Below are positions 55,201-61,404 of a DNA stretch of 64,000 bases, one piece after another. Below the pieces are notes generated by a model. That model had not been told where the DNA came from, ran no database searches, and saw nothing but the letters and a program-made list of their open reading frames with translations. How positions within the stretch are numbered: the stretch's first letter is position 1; the number at the start of each line of letters is the position of its first letter. Where the stretch lies: assembly GCF_905475465.1 (NCBI RefSeq), contig NC_062242.1, positions 1,267,501 to 1,331,500 of the forward strand. Direction: 5' to 3'. Position numbers and translations under genes: made by a program. This stretch comes from Pieris napi (taxonomy: Eukaryota > Arthropoda > Insecta > Lepidoptera > Pieridae).

Positions 55201-57729
55201 ATATATCAATACTTTCATTAATGTTACTAATTAAGTTGTAAGAGTGAGACATCAATGAAATTAGAAGCTATCATGTGAAATATTTTTGCCATTTTCACAG
55301 ATAATAAACATATTAAAATATTTATTTATAAGTCCTAAAACAACATGTATGCTTAAACTTTTCAAACAGCAAACTAAATATAAACTTAAACCTCTTAAGA
55401 ACGTGATAAACAAAGTTATAGCAAGTTGGAAGATTGTTGTAGAATTATCAATACTTTCATTAATGTTAGTAATTATGTTGTAAAAGCGGGATAGCCTATT
55501 CACTCGAGCATTAAAAGTAGCTGATAAGTGAGCCGTAGGTACGTAAGAAGACTTTGCTATGGAGTCACGGAGTTTTAGGGTATCTAACTAGAAATAGTCC
55601 GAACGAGCTTCGTACGTTCGCAATTAAGACTGGAATCGAATAAACAAGATCTTGTGAAAAATGTTGTTTGATACACCTGTAGTGCTAAAGAAGAAATTGA
55701 TAAGTAATAGTATTGAATAAATTAGCAACACGATATCCGATAAGAATCAATAAGTCATGCTATGCAGGCTGAATCCGTACTGCGTCTGGCAAATCTTTAA
55801 CAGTCGTAATAATTGCAGCGATGCCTGTACATAAATTTTCAAGTAACGCCACACACTGGCACGCCGGTGTCGCATGAAAAATATCCGGATTATAACTCGG
55901 GAGCGATCTAGGGAACAGATAACGCCGCTAGATATAAATTATCGTACAAACGTAAGTCCCAACTGATGTTAAATAAGAAACGTGTAATTCACTTTGCCCC
56001 ATTCTGCCCAGCCGAGTAATAAAATACACAATTCTGACAGTTTTTTAAATAATGACGTCCGAGCTGACCAGGAAATGCTTAGAAAGTTTAATAAAAAGTT
56101 CAGTTAAACTCGTCCAATCTTCGAGTCGATCTAACAAGAACTTAATAATATCTGTACAATCCATACTTCATAACTCTTACGACTAAACTCGTTAAAAGTT
56201 GGAGGATCTTTTTCGATGAATTTCGTGACAAAAACTAATTCCTTTCGGTCATAAAATTCTCATTAATGGAAACCAATCTAATGTGTCTAAAGGTTAATAG
56301 TATCGCAATTAGGATAAAGCGGTATAATCTTAATATAAGGATCGAATAGGAAAGTATTTTTATATCGGATTATCTTTCGTGGTAGACTAAATTCCTTGAA
56401 GAAATCAATAAAACAGATTGTAATGAATACTCTACAGTTGTTTATACCTATATGTATATTATTCCACAGTTTATACATATGTTAATATATTTTCTCACTT
56501 ACTTTTACTTACTTAAGTTATTGTTAGATATATATATAAATCTCTTAAATAATTGTGCCTACGTTATATTATACATATTCAAAATTGTTTATTTTAACTA
56601 TTTATACAATATAATAAATATATAAACATTTTATCGTATATCTTTGCGTTCTTCGTATGTATTTGTTTTTATTTATTTATTTCGTATTCTTACAGCTAAC
56701 AAGAAAAATATATATGTAGACTAAATTCCTTAAAGAAATTAATTAAACACAGATTGTAATTAATACTCAACAGAGGTCGGTCATCGACATCCGTCCTTTA
56801 AAACTAAATATTAGTAAATTATCAGTTCTAAAACCTTGTAGATATTTTGTGAATAAATCAAAACGTGACTTTACGCGTAATTAAATTGTTTACTCTTTGG
56901 CGCCACACGTAGTTTCATAATTTTGTCTTATTGGATGAAGATTGAATTCTTAAGAATTGTTTGGTGATGACGTGTTTTATTATACCAAATATTCACATAA
57001 TTTACGTACAGTATTTTCCCCTTCAACATAATTGCTTTTAATTAACGTTTCTCGCAAAAAAGAGCTTTATAACTTGCTAAAAGCTTCGTCTTTGTGCAAT
57101 CGTTTGAATTCAAAATGTGATTCAACTTAGTATTTGATTCGTGTAAATGAGTTCCAAGAGGGTTTGCGATTTCTACATCACAATATACAATCAGTTTATC
57201 AAGTTATGCTAAATTTTCTAAATGACAGTGTTAGGTCGTCTCCCCTAACTAAATTCTCTTGTCATCGGCGCCACGGTTCGGCAAATATGAAACGTTGTAA
57301 ACAAACATATATCATAAATGCACCTGAAACAATCGTTTTTGGGACGCCCACTGTTCGTGCGGTTTTAGGTGTAAAAAATCGATTATATTATGGCGACACG
57401 CTGCGATCTATACATAATAATTCATTCCGAGACGGGACACCGTGGCTCCTAGAATTTTTGTAAATTAAATAAAATACCGAAATGACGTTGTTACGTATCA
57501 TTTTACATTCGTTTTATTCGTGTTTCACTGTATGAATTATGTGTCGGAATGCTATTATAACAGCTAAGTTCTTTGTTGATTATGCTTATCTAAATACGCT
57601 TCGTGTTTCGCGATGTGTGTATGGCATTCCGACAGGTTTAAGTAAACTGTCCTTCGTAACATGGTGAAAACTTTTGAATTCTTTCCAGATTCATGGACAC
57701 GGTGGACGAGTTTCTGGAAAAGGATGACG
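15174..57729 (+). CDS. DUSP11: DUSP11/PIR1-like RNA 5'-triphosphatase gene (3' partial, giant introns)
   Basis: Exons join(15174..15196,15277..15352,47797..47831,48023..48110,49410..49489,57689..57729>) are all GT-AG and phase-compatible, giving about 114 residues. Exon 1-2: MAPKIPDRW, then EGTRIICFKVPL (human IPERW…PGTRFIAFKVPL). Exon 3: IVQAHNTDIKE. Exon 4: PRLRAVIDLTNTNRYYDPQ (human LGLIIDLT-T-RYY). Exon 5: ELKSAGVLHKKI, then GRIIPPEDKV. Exon 6: EFMDTVDEFLEKDD (human FKHAVNGFLKEN). In the human protein the next block is the catalytic HCTHGLNRTGY loop; I do not find it in the remaining 6.3 kb, so it must lie right of the window. Known role: atypical dual-specificity phosphatase that removes gamma and beta phosphates from RNA 5' ends; in nematodes PIR-1 works with Dicer. 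Introns are 80, 32444, 191, 1299, 8199 and more than 6271 bp. Confidence 0.87.
15277..15352 (+). CDS. DUSP11: PIR1-like exon 2
   Basis: Acceptor attgcag, donor gacgg|gtatgt, ending in phase 0. It encodes (R)WIPYKALGKVIEGTRIICF and KVPLRR, the GTR-I-FKVPL block at the start of the phosphatase domain. Confidence 0.9.
16121..16148 (+). repeat. Short (ctcaaa)n tandem repeat
   Basis: About four copies of actcaa in a row. The same hexamer marks the 3' edge of the LINE-tail family LR-C at 62279. Confidence 0.6.
16247..16325 (-). mobile_element. 51-bp retroelement 3'-end insertion with 14-bp target duplication
   Basis: The 14-bp sequence actttatgtataga occurs at 16247-16260 and again at 16312-16325. 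Between them is a 51-bp insert that, on the minus strand, reads tggcctaaaggtctagatac…ccataaactcc followed by A16. This is a severely 5'-truncated, poly-A-tailed retroelement end. Confidence 0.75.
17818..17945 (-). repeat. Dispersed repeat LR-A, inverted copy
   Basis: Contains 'acccaattcgacttagggtccttcaagaaaagagcgtaccaattcctg' blocks matching 23110-23150, and 'gcaaaatttacagtccaatgtagggc', which matches the copy at 59165-59190. Confidence 0.6.
18230..18630 (+). pseudogene. Decayed non-LTR retrotransposon: C-terminal end of the reverse transcriptase ORF
   Basis: Frame 1 reads KKCIRAICGANCLDSCVPLL, then KKLKILYLPCIYILEM; a shift to another frame gives KVYNNLPKELKDLPARVFKK and RLDVLLLCKR. Both halves match the tail of Jockey/CR1-like LINE proteins (…KKIIRII…PLFKKLKILPLPSIYIYE… and …LYNKLPEEIKSL…FKKKLKELL). 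The frameshift and missing upstream domains mark it as dead. Confidence 0.75.
19334..19607 (+). repeat. Dispersed repeat LR-D, copy 1
   Basis: Shares 'ggYgaccctaaat', 'cactaacaaataata', 'cagttcactcaacggacaNtaaaa' and 'cgaatcataWgtgcccttttNagaaggtta' in the same order and orientation with 21997-22258. Class not determined; likely the 3' portion of a retroelement. Confidence 0.6.
20232..20378 (+). repeat. LINE-tail repeat LR-C, 5'-truncated copy
   Basis: 'ttctcttccgttctacggccttgatttgaaaactggcagtaaatgtaaaattagaa' through 'gacgttcataagatacattgtgttacctatatgaataaatgatt'. Same family at 26310, 35470, 39430 and 62279. Confidence 0.7.
21997..22258 (+). repeat. Dispersed repeat LR-D, copy 2
   Basis: Second copy of the block described at 19334-19607, same orientation, 2.4 kb away. 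It is interrupted by an A-rich stretch around 22050-22120. Confidence 0.6.
22795..22920 (-). repeat. LINE coding-tail fragment, antisense
   Basis: 'ccccttttggatctgttcctagcttcctccatccatttctccgaaaagcctt' resembles the block at 62565-62645 and, read on the minus strand, the WRRL-type end of RTE-like retrotransposon proteins. Short and degraded. Confidence 0.4.
23105..23275 (-). repeat. Dispersed repeat LR-A with a 20-bp perfect hairpin
   Basis: Inverted LR-A copy (gggtccttcaagaaaagagcg … actcgcgagccctctggcattgagagtgtccatggg). The arms at 23210-23229 and 23237-23256 are exact reverse complements around a 7-nt loop. Compared with the copy at 3299, 16 bases have been inserted here. Confidence 0.7.
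23692..23785 (+). repeat. 47-bp tandem duplication
   Basis: The 47-base unit starting acgatattaagttttattc occurs twice with no difference (23692-23738 and 23739-23785), which suggests a recent slippage or duplication. Confidence 0.85.
24174..24447 (-). mobile_element. tRNA-derived SINE (LR-B), inverted
   Basis: On the minus strand it starts gagcagtgttggcctagtgg and ends aaaaaggttgtagcgtcact. The A-box-like tggcctagtgg and B-box-like gattcaatccc are the polymerase III promoter of a tRNA-type head. The body includes 'gaaagtccattg', 'cgaacggtgaaa' and 'ctgaggcccagacctaaaaagg', as in the other copies. Confidence 0.8.
24902..25361. mobile_element. Pogo-like MITE (460 bp)
   Basis: The left end CAGTGTAAACTGTTTATAACG and right end CGTTATAAAGAGTTTACACTC are inverted copies; TA flanks both sides (24900-24901, 25362-25363). 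It contains an (AT)n microsatellite at about 25240-25266. The interior shares 'gaaatttctaa…cctgaggtcat' with the copy at 34628. Confidence 0.8.
25240..25266. repeat. (AT)n microsatellite
   Basis: About 13 AT units inside the MITE at 24902-25361. Confidence 0.9.
25577..25893 (+). mobile_element. tRNA-derived SINE with 14-bp target duplication
   Basis: The 14 bases taatgtattctagg occur exactly at 25577-25590 and 25880-25893. Between them lies the SINE: agcagtgttggcctagtgg (A box), ggttcgatccc (B box), then the family body through ctgaggtccagacctaaaga and cgccactga with a short tttattttg tail. This is the clearest full-length SINE in the window and fixes the family's ends. Confidence 0.9.
26308..26465 (+). 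repeat. LINE-tail repeat LR-C
   Basis: Starts gagtggcggagagtttcttgctagttcttcttgcccgctctacgccctcg and runs to gacgttcataagtgtacttgtaac. The 64-codon open frame here is inside the repeat and is not a gene. Confidence 0.7.
29103..29176 (+). repeat. Dispersed repeat LR-A, fragment
   Basis: 'cggggcaacgggaggctcatctgatgttaagtgata' with a leading poly-T, matching the 5' end of the copy at 3299. Confidence 0.6.
29205..29375 (+). repeat. Dispersed repeat LR-F, left copy
   Basis: 'gtgttattggacactttcttatgttaaa…tttagtaaattaagttNgttttaaattactta' matches 32215-32390 in the opposite orientation and, in part, 37970-38070 in the same orientation. The two inverted copies flank the transposon at 29507-31427. 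Confidence 0.6.
29507..31427. mobile_element. 1.92-kb DNA transposon with ~504-bp terminal inverted repeats
   Basis: The left arm 29507-30010 and right arm 30924-31427 are reverse complements over about 504 bp with very few differences. A 71-codon frame in each arm differs at one residue (YLLPGN versus YLIPGN). The outermost bases are CAAGATCCCAGGGCCGCC. The 913-bp core carries degraded coding sequence (separate entry). The near identity of the arms suggests recent insertion or gene conversion. The core is too short for a full transposase, so this is an internally deleted, non-autonomous copy. I cannot assign the superfamily, and no clear target duplication is visible. Confidence 0.85.
30055..30639 (+). 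pseudogene. Degraded C-terminal coding sequence inside the transposon core
   Basis: Segments in successive frames: KNEEYQQAFHRFGTLDFVGD…DEEERVFNIIQKFICDVYNV…DVDAARLQLF, then after a frameshift DINEEFNRKNLRNFDASSLP and PCKSELWHSF, then (another shift) DGKYDFHWFDGDQLPGFVSE SLEEQS. A putative 80-bp intron (cag|gtaaat … ttttttacag) leads to EEENKDNADDDDHDLDIQFQ and D plus stop. The pattern F.C.VY…LPPC…W resembles the C-terminal tails of transposon-encoded proteins common in moth genomes. At least two frameshifts make it a pseudogene. Confidence 0.55.
32215..32390 (-). repeat. Dispersed repeat LR-F, right copy (inverted)
   Basis: Reverse complement of 29205-29375, including gtgttattggacactttctt. 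Read on the minus strand it ends gtctttgtgtagagacaac, matching gtctttgtgcagagacaatt at 38031-38050. Confidence 0.6.
32803..33135 (+). pseudogene. Reverse transcriptase fragment with the catalytic DD motif
   Basis: The 110-codon frame contains NFDDGTLGGNADVLSDLPMI, then SDFSSIGLTLN. This matches the YLDDGTLGG…VL.DL…IGL.LN region of non-LTR reverse transcriptases, with Tyr/Leu of YLDD changed to Asn/Phe. Only about 60 residues around the motif are recognisable. The 3' end of the same kind of protein appears separately at 38908. Confidence 0.65.
34242..34543. mobile_element. Pogo-like MITE, diverged (about 300 bp)
   Basis: Begins after TA at 34240-34241 with cagtaaacgcccttataacacgg. The right side carries gtataacgatttaaagttttataggaggactctacta, a weaker inverted match. 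Internal 'cttataacgc' and 'gcgttatatgcgg' words are typical of the family. The right boundary is uncertain. Confidence 0.5.
34628..34932. mobile_element. Pogo-like MITE (305 bp), same subfamily as 24902
   Basis: TA|cagtgtaaagtctttgtaacg at the left and cgttataaagagtttacatag|TA at the right. The interior 'cattctctattacgaagaaatattttcatatttagacatcaacaa' is nearly identical to the 24902 copy. Confidence 0.75.
35470..36510 (+). repeat. LINE-tail repeat LR-C interrupted by a foldback element
   Basis: 35470-35608 holds gagtggcagagagcttgcca…cattgtgttacctat, and 36479-36510 resumes with atatgaataaatgatttttgac, the expected continuation. The 870-bp element between them inserted after this copy was in place. 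Confidence 0.8.
35609..36478. mobile_element. 870-bp foldback element with long inverted arms
   Basis: Ends AGACCAGTGC and GCACTGGTCT are exact inverted copies. Inner arms 35636-35893 and 36195-36434 are near-perfect reverse complements over roughly 240-260 bp, including a C/G run and 'gaaagttaaatggcaaagttggaggtaataaaaagatct'. The ~300-bp loop is AT-rich and non-coding. A TA may flank each side inside the terminal bases (35608-35609, 36478-36479). It is non-autonomous; superfamily not assigned. Confidence 0.8.
37970..38070 (+). repeat. Dispersed repeat LR-F, partial third copy
   Basis: 'tttttagtaaggttagttttaaattacttattagtcttaagtta…gtctttgtgcagagacaattta', matching 29270-29370. Confidence 0.55.
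38815..39372 (+). pseudogene. Non-LTR retrotransposon 3' end (C-terminal ORF remnant and 3' UTR)
   Basis: The 103-codon frame at 38908-39219 includes FVPFGLDTLEPWGSSAQAFM, then KDLSWCLVDST. This resembles the conserved (V)ETLG-WG…RL..A..DPRA…QRIS tail that follows the reverse transcriptase in a family of insect non-LTR elements. In the next frame 'SFLAQRIS' follows at 39200. A 3' UTR with tattattattactatgttgg and an aataaa near 39350 follows. Confidence 0.6.
39428..39600 (+). repeat. LINE-tail repeat LR-C
   Basis: 'aaaaagagtggcggagactttattgccagttcttcttttccgttctacgcccttgatt' through 'gtgttacctatatgaataaatgattttcac'. A good reference copy with both ends present. Confidence 0.75.
39895..40500 (-). 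pseudogene. LINE fragment: reverse transcriptase tail and 3' UTR, antisense
   Basis: Minus-strand copy of the element at 45965-46320. Shared blocks include 'aagaaatgggcaggtcatatatctagagctcggg', 'aaaagatggacac', 'atggaggaggct' and the (AAT)n-tailed 3' end near 39900. On the minus strand it encodes a KKWAGHISRAR-like segment typical of RTE-type retrotransposons. The 68-codon frame on the plus strand is its shadow. Confidence 0.65.
41280..41375 (+). repeat. RTE-type LINE 3' end
   Basis: 'agggttgcctggaagagatcgcttgttagcgataaggccgcccgttgc' followed by an AT-rich tail. This motif is a recurring 3' UTR end of non-LTR elements in insects. Confidence 0.6.
41382..41620 (-). repeat. LR-A related repeat, inverted
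   Basis: 'cgttccacaacagagcgctttaagcatcttctgctgcacacca…cttccgtaccaatatgacttgg…aagaacagagcataccattc' corresponds to the right half of the copy at 3299-3545, including the part after 'ggaaataattcagttggcagc'. The 71-codon minus-strand frame is repeat-derived. Confidence 0.55.
42129..42389 (-). mobile_element. tRNA-derived SINE (LR-B), inverted
   Basis: 'gcactacaacccttttaggtctgggcctcagatttctaaatctg' to 'gagagtcgcacgctgaagccactaggccaaca'. Same family as 25577; the B-box side (gtgatcgaacctacg) is degraded. Confidence 0.8.
42533..42582 (+). repeat. Dispersed repeat LR-A, fragment
   Basis: 'tttttttataaaacagggggcaaacgggcaggggg ctcatctga', the 5' end of LR-A only. Confidence 0.55.
43128..43270 (-). 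repeat. Dispersed repeat LR-A, inverted
   Basis: 'gtatttccgaaccaattccactt…ttcaagagcgtaccagttcttaaaaggcggacaacgcactcgcgagcc…ggcggtatcacttaacatcaggtgtgcctcctgg'. Without the 16-base insertion seen at 23237-23256. Confidence 0.65.
43942..44172 (-). mobile_element. tRNA-derived SINE (LR-B), degraded
   Basis: 'gcgctacaaccataagtcttgggttcggatttctatgagtttc' through 'gatgagagtcgcaagttcaaaccactgaacactgttc'. Shorter than other copies; A and B boxes are damaged. Confidence 0.65.
44183..44540 (+). repeat. Dispersed repeat, 'cccggccacgcgttgctg' family
   Basis: Begins tagcagacccggccacgcgttgctgcggctg and ends around 'gaaatttgattgaaatcggttaggtggtttaggagtccatagcggacaaacaacg'. Such a pair of motifs is typical of a widespread insect repeat. 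Related sequence at 44805-45080 ('gctcccgcccgctgtttcgcccgcg') and 52112. Confidence 0.5.
45088..45380 (-). mobile_element. tRNA-derived SINE with 15-bp target duplication
   Basis: tcagacgtggccaca is present exactly at 45088-45102 and 45366-45380. The insert between is an inverted LR-B SINE (gcgctacaaccttttaggggcctc … acctacgacctcagggatgatagtcgcacgctgaagcc) with a tatatatacataataat tail next to the left duplicate, as expected for a minus-strand insertion. The tRNA head is truncated within the A box. Confidence 0.85.
45965..46320 (+). pseudogene. LINE fragment: reverse transcriptase tail and (AAT)n 3' end
   Basis: The frame reads RKWAVYISRARVKRWALKTK, then WTGP, then shifts. This is the KWAGHI.RA….RW…. 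tail of RTE/craniofacial-type retrotransposon proteins. It ends attaataaagattgaataataataataaa. An inverted relative is at 39895-40500. Confidence 0.65.
46790..47010 (-). pseudogene. LINE coding-tail fragment, antisense
   Basis: The minus strand carries GREWHSAERNSGIWRRLLAK-like sequence, typical of the last residues of RTE-like elements. Similar antisense fragments are at 54330-54440 and 63640-63830 ('gccatttctctctgcactgtgccactatctgc'). Confidence 0.5.
47797..47831 (+). CDS. DUSP11: PIR1-like exon 3
   Basis: 35 bases between ttttcttttgtttcag and gagat|gtaagt. Phase 0 in, two bases left over. It encodes IVQAHNTDIKE. Similarity to other PIR1 proteins is low here (variable linker), but both splice sites are strong and the phase matches exons 2 and 4. 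Confidence 0.7.
48023..48110 (+). CDS. DUSP11: PIR1-like exon 4
   Basis: Acceptor gtcatttcag, donor cctcag|gtaatt. The first base completes Ile; the exon then reads WDIKTLLLQLPRLRAVIDLT and NTNRYYDPQ. The IDLTNT-RYYDP block is a hallmark of the PIR1/DUSP11 phosphatase domain. Confidence 0.9.
48182..48443 (-). mobile_element. tRNA-derived SINE (LR-B), inverted, 70 bp after PIR1 exon 4
   Basis: 'gtggcgatacaaactttttaggtctgggcctcagatttctgtatctg' to 'gagtcgcacgctgaagccaccaggccaacagtgctg'. Nearly full length; B box ggtgatcgaact is slightly changed. Confidence 0.8.
49410..49489 (+). CDS. DUSP11: PIR1-like exon 5
   Basis: Acceptor attgttgcag, donor accga|gtatgt, phase 0 in and two bases out. It encodes ELKSAGVLHKKILMPGRIIP and PEDKVT. 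It matches the family segment between RYY.P and the helix before the P-loop (L…V.Y.KI…GH.VP.D..). Confidence 0.88.
52112..52550 (+). repeat. Dispersed repeat, 'gcgacccgccccggcttcgca' family
   Basis: Begins ctagcgacccgccccggcttcgcactgatgcaatgctgatactaaatacac and ends near 'catcaaaatccgttgcgtagttttaaagatttaagcatacattgggatatagggacagagaaagcgactttgttttata'. A known style of dispersed insect repeat. No coding sequence. Confidence 0.6.
52552..52740 (+). repeat. Dispersed repeat LR-E, copy 1
   Basis: 'tatcaatatttttattaatgtaagtaattgggttgta…gagtgagacaccaatgaaattaggagctNcc…gataataaacatat…ttatttataagtcctaaaacaacatgt' matches 55200-55360. Confidence 0.6.
53540..53660 (+). mobile_element. tRNA-derived SINE (LR-B), 5'-truncated
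   Basis: Only the 3' half: 'taaacccaaaaagttgacggcatatgtcag' and 'catgaaacagatacagaaatctgaggctcagacctaaaaaggttggagtgccactgattt'. Confidence 0.75.
54325..54445 (-). repeat. LINE coding-tail fragment, antisense
   Basis: 'tctgtgtgcccttttttggcaaaggcctcttccaaatcccgccattcctctctgcattgtgctac' parallels 46810-46890 closely. Confidence 0.55.
55190..55530 (+). repeat. Dispersed repeat LR-E, copies 2 and 3 in tandem
   Basis: Two diverged units about 235 bp apart: 'atatcaatactttcattaatgttactaattaagttgtaagagtgagac' at 55201 and 'ttatcaatactttcattaatgttagtaattatgttgtaaaagcggga' at 55443. The preceding 'aaacttaaac…gtaggaagactgtagta' and 'aaacttaaac…gttggaagattgttgta' segments also correspond. Confidence 0.6.
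57689..57729 (+). CDS. DUSP11: PIR1-like exon 6 (last exon in window)
   Basis: Acceptor attctttccag, donor gatgacg|gtgag. The first base completes Glu; it then encodes FMDTVDEFLEKDD and leaves one base (G) for the next exon. It matches the helix just before the catalytic loop (F..AV..FL……). The catalytic exon is not in the window. Confidence 0.85.
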
Positions 57730-59024
57730 GTGAGAAATTATATTTGTACAGTTCTTTAGCTAATATTATTTGCTATGGACGAACCTTCTGTATTTATATT
57801 TGGTTCTTTGTTTTGTGTTGTTTATTTTGCGAGTGTATGAATGTTAATTCTTTAAGTCAATTGACCTTTAACTTTCCGACTACCAGAACCAACATTGGGT
57901 TCCGCGAGCCTCTTCACAGGACGTGTTCTGCTTTAGAATCTGTCAATAATATCGACCATTTTTAGCACTCCTCTACTGCTTCATTTAAAAATAATTTAAA
58001 ACAACTTTTAATGTCCTAATCCTTGTACATTTATTCTAAATTATAGCTACTAGTATGTTTGTCGTTCTCCGGATTTATACATTTTCTGCTGTCAGGCTAT
58101 GTTTTGCTTTGCTCTGTATTATATTTTTTATTAGTGAAACTTTTTGTGGATACATCCAATGTGTTTATTGTATGTTTAATTTAAACAGGTTGAGTACACT
58201 CGCGTGGTCATACGCTGTTTCTATAATGAACTCGAAGTAGGTTTTGTAAACTTTGATGTAGGCTCGATTCATGCGTGGGATGTCATAGCAAGGTGTTAAT
58301 GCATGCCCATTGCCTAATTGTATTACAAGACCACCATAAAGAGTGTCATTACTCCGCTCTTTTATGTCACTAATCGGTATTCTATTGTCGGCGCCCAAAT
58401 AGAAACTTTCAAAGATTTACGGAACTATTTGACTATCTGATTTGCGTGTTCGATTGAACCGCCCAAGCATTTCTTTTCAATGATCACTTCAATTAAAGCC
58501 TGTTCCAAATTAAATGAGATGCAACGTTAAATACGTAATGAGTCGCTGTGGTCACACCTCTATTCATAGGCGACGTAAGGCGTACGAGGGGTCCACACCG
58601 ATTGGTTTATTAAAAAGTTATAGCAATCAAAACTAGTAGATTCGGTGCGCACGTCTGACTTTATCGGCAGCTACATATTTAATTAAAGTGACACAAATCG
58701 TGGTTATCGACAAACTTCTCACGGTCCCGAACTTAATTCTCTATGTTCATTAGGTTCTAATTATAGACACTTGTTTGTCGTGATGGCCAAAACTAGCTTT
58801 TATTAGATTACGTGGGTAGTTTCAATTAATTGTAGCTGTCGGCGTCTTCATTGGTGACTGGTTATCGGTGTCGCTAAGTAGATTGATATTTGTTTGTATG
58901 TAATTAATGTCAGATGTGTACGTCATGAAATATATTTGCAAGCAAAGGCTGGTATTATTGTGGATTGGCAGAACAGAATAATATAAATAAAAATAAATAG
59001 CAAAATATGTTGCTAGCGCAAACC

Positions 59025-59235
59025 TCTCAGGCAACAGCTCGGCAACGCACTCGCGAATCCTCTGGCATTGAAAGTGTCCATGGATATGACTTAACATCAC
59101 GTGAGCCTTCCGCTATTTGCCTTGCTTCTTCTAGTTCTATAAAAGACATATTAATAAAAAAGATGCACAATTTACAGGCCAATGTAGGGTTGCACTGCAT
59201 TATTCCTCGTCCCGTTTGCCCCATCTTTTATTTAA
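59025..59235 (-). repeat. Dispersed repeat LR-A, inverted
   Basis: 'ctcggcaacgcactcgcgaatcctctggcattgaaagtgtccatgga…gacttaacatcacgtgagcc', then 'agatgcacaatttacaggccaatgtaggg', which also occurs at 17928-17953. Confidence 0.6.
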
Positions 59236-61076
59236 AAAAAGAACAGCAGGATCGATTCGAGTAGTTTTTTTAATGTTCCTTGAACTCTAGAAGGTTTATA
59301 TGGAGAGGAAAATTGCACCAAAAAACTGAATTTTCTGTAATTTCACAAATTAAGTAATAAGACAAAAGTCGTAAAGGACTTTAGGCATTAGCGAACTTAA
59401 ACACGCAAAATACTTGCCGTCAGTGTATAATTGTGGGTGGGCCTTCATATTCCAAATTCAAAATTTGAACTTTCGAATACCTTATATCATGTTACCGAAT
59501 TCTCGTAATGCGAATGTAATAAAATAAATGAATTATTTAAGTTCTAAAAATATTTGACGCCGCCGGCGCAAGTTGTCACGCATTGCATTGATAAATGATC
59601 TATGATACCGTTATGGACAGATGACTTGCTACTTAATGCTGTGAATAATAAATCAATATTATTAAGAATTTAGTTGAAAAAAAATTGCCTAGTAGGTTAG
59701 AACGAGATTTTTTTCAAATTATTGTAAATTATGTCTAACTAAAAATGTGTCGTATTTTTACAACAACCTCCTTCGTTATGAAGTCGGTTAGTATCGAGTT
59801 AAAAAAAACCTTTTAATTTTAGTTGTAAATATAATAGATTTTTTTTTAAATTTTGTACTATTATACTAGTAAAATTATTAGTTTAAAATTACTTACAAAA
59901 AGTTATAAGTATTGAAATTATGGTTTTAGTTGAGGTAAAATATTTAAGCTTTCAAAGTAATTGTATGTATTAAAACTTTCGATTACACAAAAGTATGTAG
60001 ATCGTAAAAATACGAAGCGATAAAACTTGTATTGCAACGGTTATCTATCTAAATACCTAATCAGTCACCATCTAAACCTCCCACGCGTGGCGCCAAGTGG
60101 AGTGAAGCAACTGGGCTCTCATTCTCTAACACGCGATATTTATATCACACTGTGATAAATACGAAGCGTTACAAACATAACAGACATCGTGACATTCAAA
60201 AAAGTTAAGGAAATGGGCCGGTCACTTTGCCCGCGTTTGTGATGACAGATGCGTCAAAAAGACCCAGTAGAATGGTCCAGTGGGATAGAAAATGAGAGGT
60301 CCCTGGAATAATGGGATAAGAGGGATAGCGTTGAGGGATTGGACGTGAGGATGAGAGACAAGTGGGTTGGAGGAGTCTACTACGTCGGAAGTCGTGTACT
60401 GATGTTAAACATAATGACATGGACTCAATGTAATCCTGATCATACAGTACTTGTTTTTATATAGAAGTTAACGGCTCATATTGTGAAGGTAAAGTACTGT
60501 GGATAAGCGCAAAGTATGACTTTCCTATGTAAAATCTGATAGGTTTTTGACAAATGTCAAGCCATAAAAATAGTGTAGTGTGTAGCACAGAAAGGTGATT
60601 ATGTTTATTGCTAAAGACAAACAGTCGAATACGATACGATGCAAAGATTAAGGGTTTTAACGCCACTTCTCAATGTCATTCGCTTGACATATCTGCTCAC
60701 TGTGTAATAATAATAACATTTTATTTAAAATACTAAACAGGAGAAAAAATAAAACAAAAGGACAATAAATGCGCGGTCTTACTGCTAAAAGCATCTTCCA
60801 GACAAACCAGACGTAAAAAATAAAATAGTAGTCTTATGGCATTACGAGAATAAACCCCAAGTTTCTCCAAATTATTTTCAAATTAATCGATAATAGCTCG
60901 CATTAATTAACGAAACTCTGTTTTTATTAGTAATTCGATTTTTTATTTGTTTGCGATTAATCAACGCTTTCATTTGCATAATTAAATTTTAATGTAATTA
61001 ATATGTTTAAGTCAATTTAGATAACAATAGGTTCACTTAAGCCGTATCCAATGTAAACTAACTCAGCGAGGCTACC

Positions 61077-61121
61077 ACGAAACTTCTAGTAGCGATACTT
61101 CGACACTACTAGAAGTTTCGT
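61077..61121. repeat. Perfect 16-bp inverted repeat with 13-nt loop
   Basis: acgaaacttctagtag at 61077-61092 and its exact reverse complement at 61106-61121. Located two bases before a SINE. Confidence 0.9.
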
Positions 61122-61123
61122 AT

Positions 61124-61404
61124 GAGCAGTGTTGGCCTAGTGGCTTCAACGTGCTACTCTCATACCTGAGGTCGTAGGTTCGATCCCCGGCTGTGCACCA
61201 ATGGACTTTCTTTCTAAGTGCGCATTTAAGATTTGCTCGAACGGTGAAGGAAAACATCGTGAGGAGGCTTGCCTTATACCCAAAAAGTCGACGGGGTGTG
61301 TCCGGCACAGGAGGCCATTATACCTATTCGGTTGACAAATGATCATTAAACAGATATAGAAATCTGAGGCCCAGACCTAAAAAGGTTGTAGTGCCACTGA
61401 TATA
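61124..61404 (+). mobile_element. tRNA-derived SINE (LR-B), nearly full length
   Basis: gagcagtgttggcctagtggcttc (A box), ggttcgatccccggctgtgcacca (B box and a cca-like end of the tRNA part), then the shared body to gacctaaaaaggttgtagtgccactgata. The minus-strand open frames at 61072-61346 are shadows of this SINE. Confidence 0.88.

Larger units (their letters stand above)
49490..57688 (+). other. Intron 5 of the PIR1-like gene (8,199 bp)
   Basis: Starts gtatgt, ends ctttccag. Holds repeats at 52112, 52552, 53540, 54330, 55070 and 55190. I see no gene and no clear repeat in 49690-52080 and 55530-57680; frames of 60-110 codons there (e.g. 49724-49969, 57134-57463) show no similarity that I recognise. 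Confidence 0.65.

Noticed and set aside
57134..57463. 109-codon open frame just before PIR1 exon 6
   Set aside because: No family resemblance; no splice sites in phase with exons 5 and 6.
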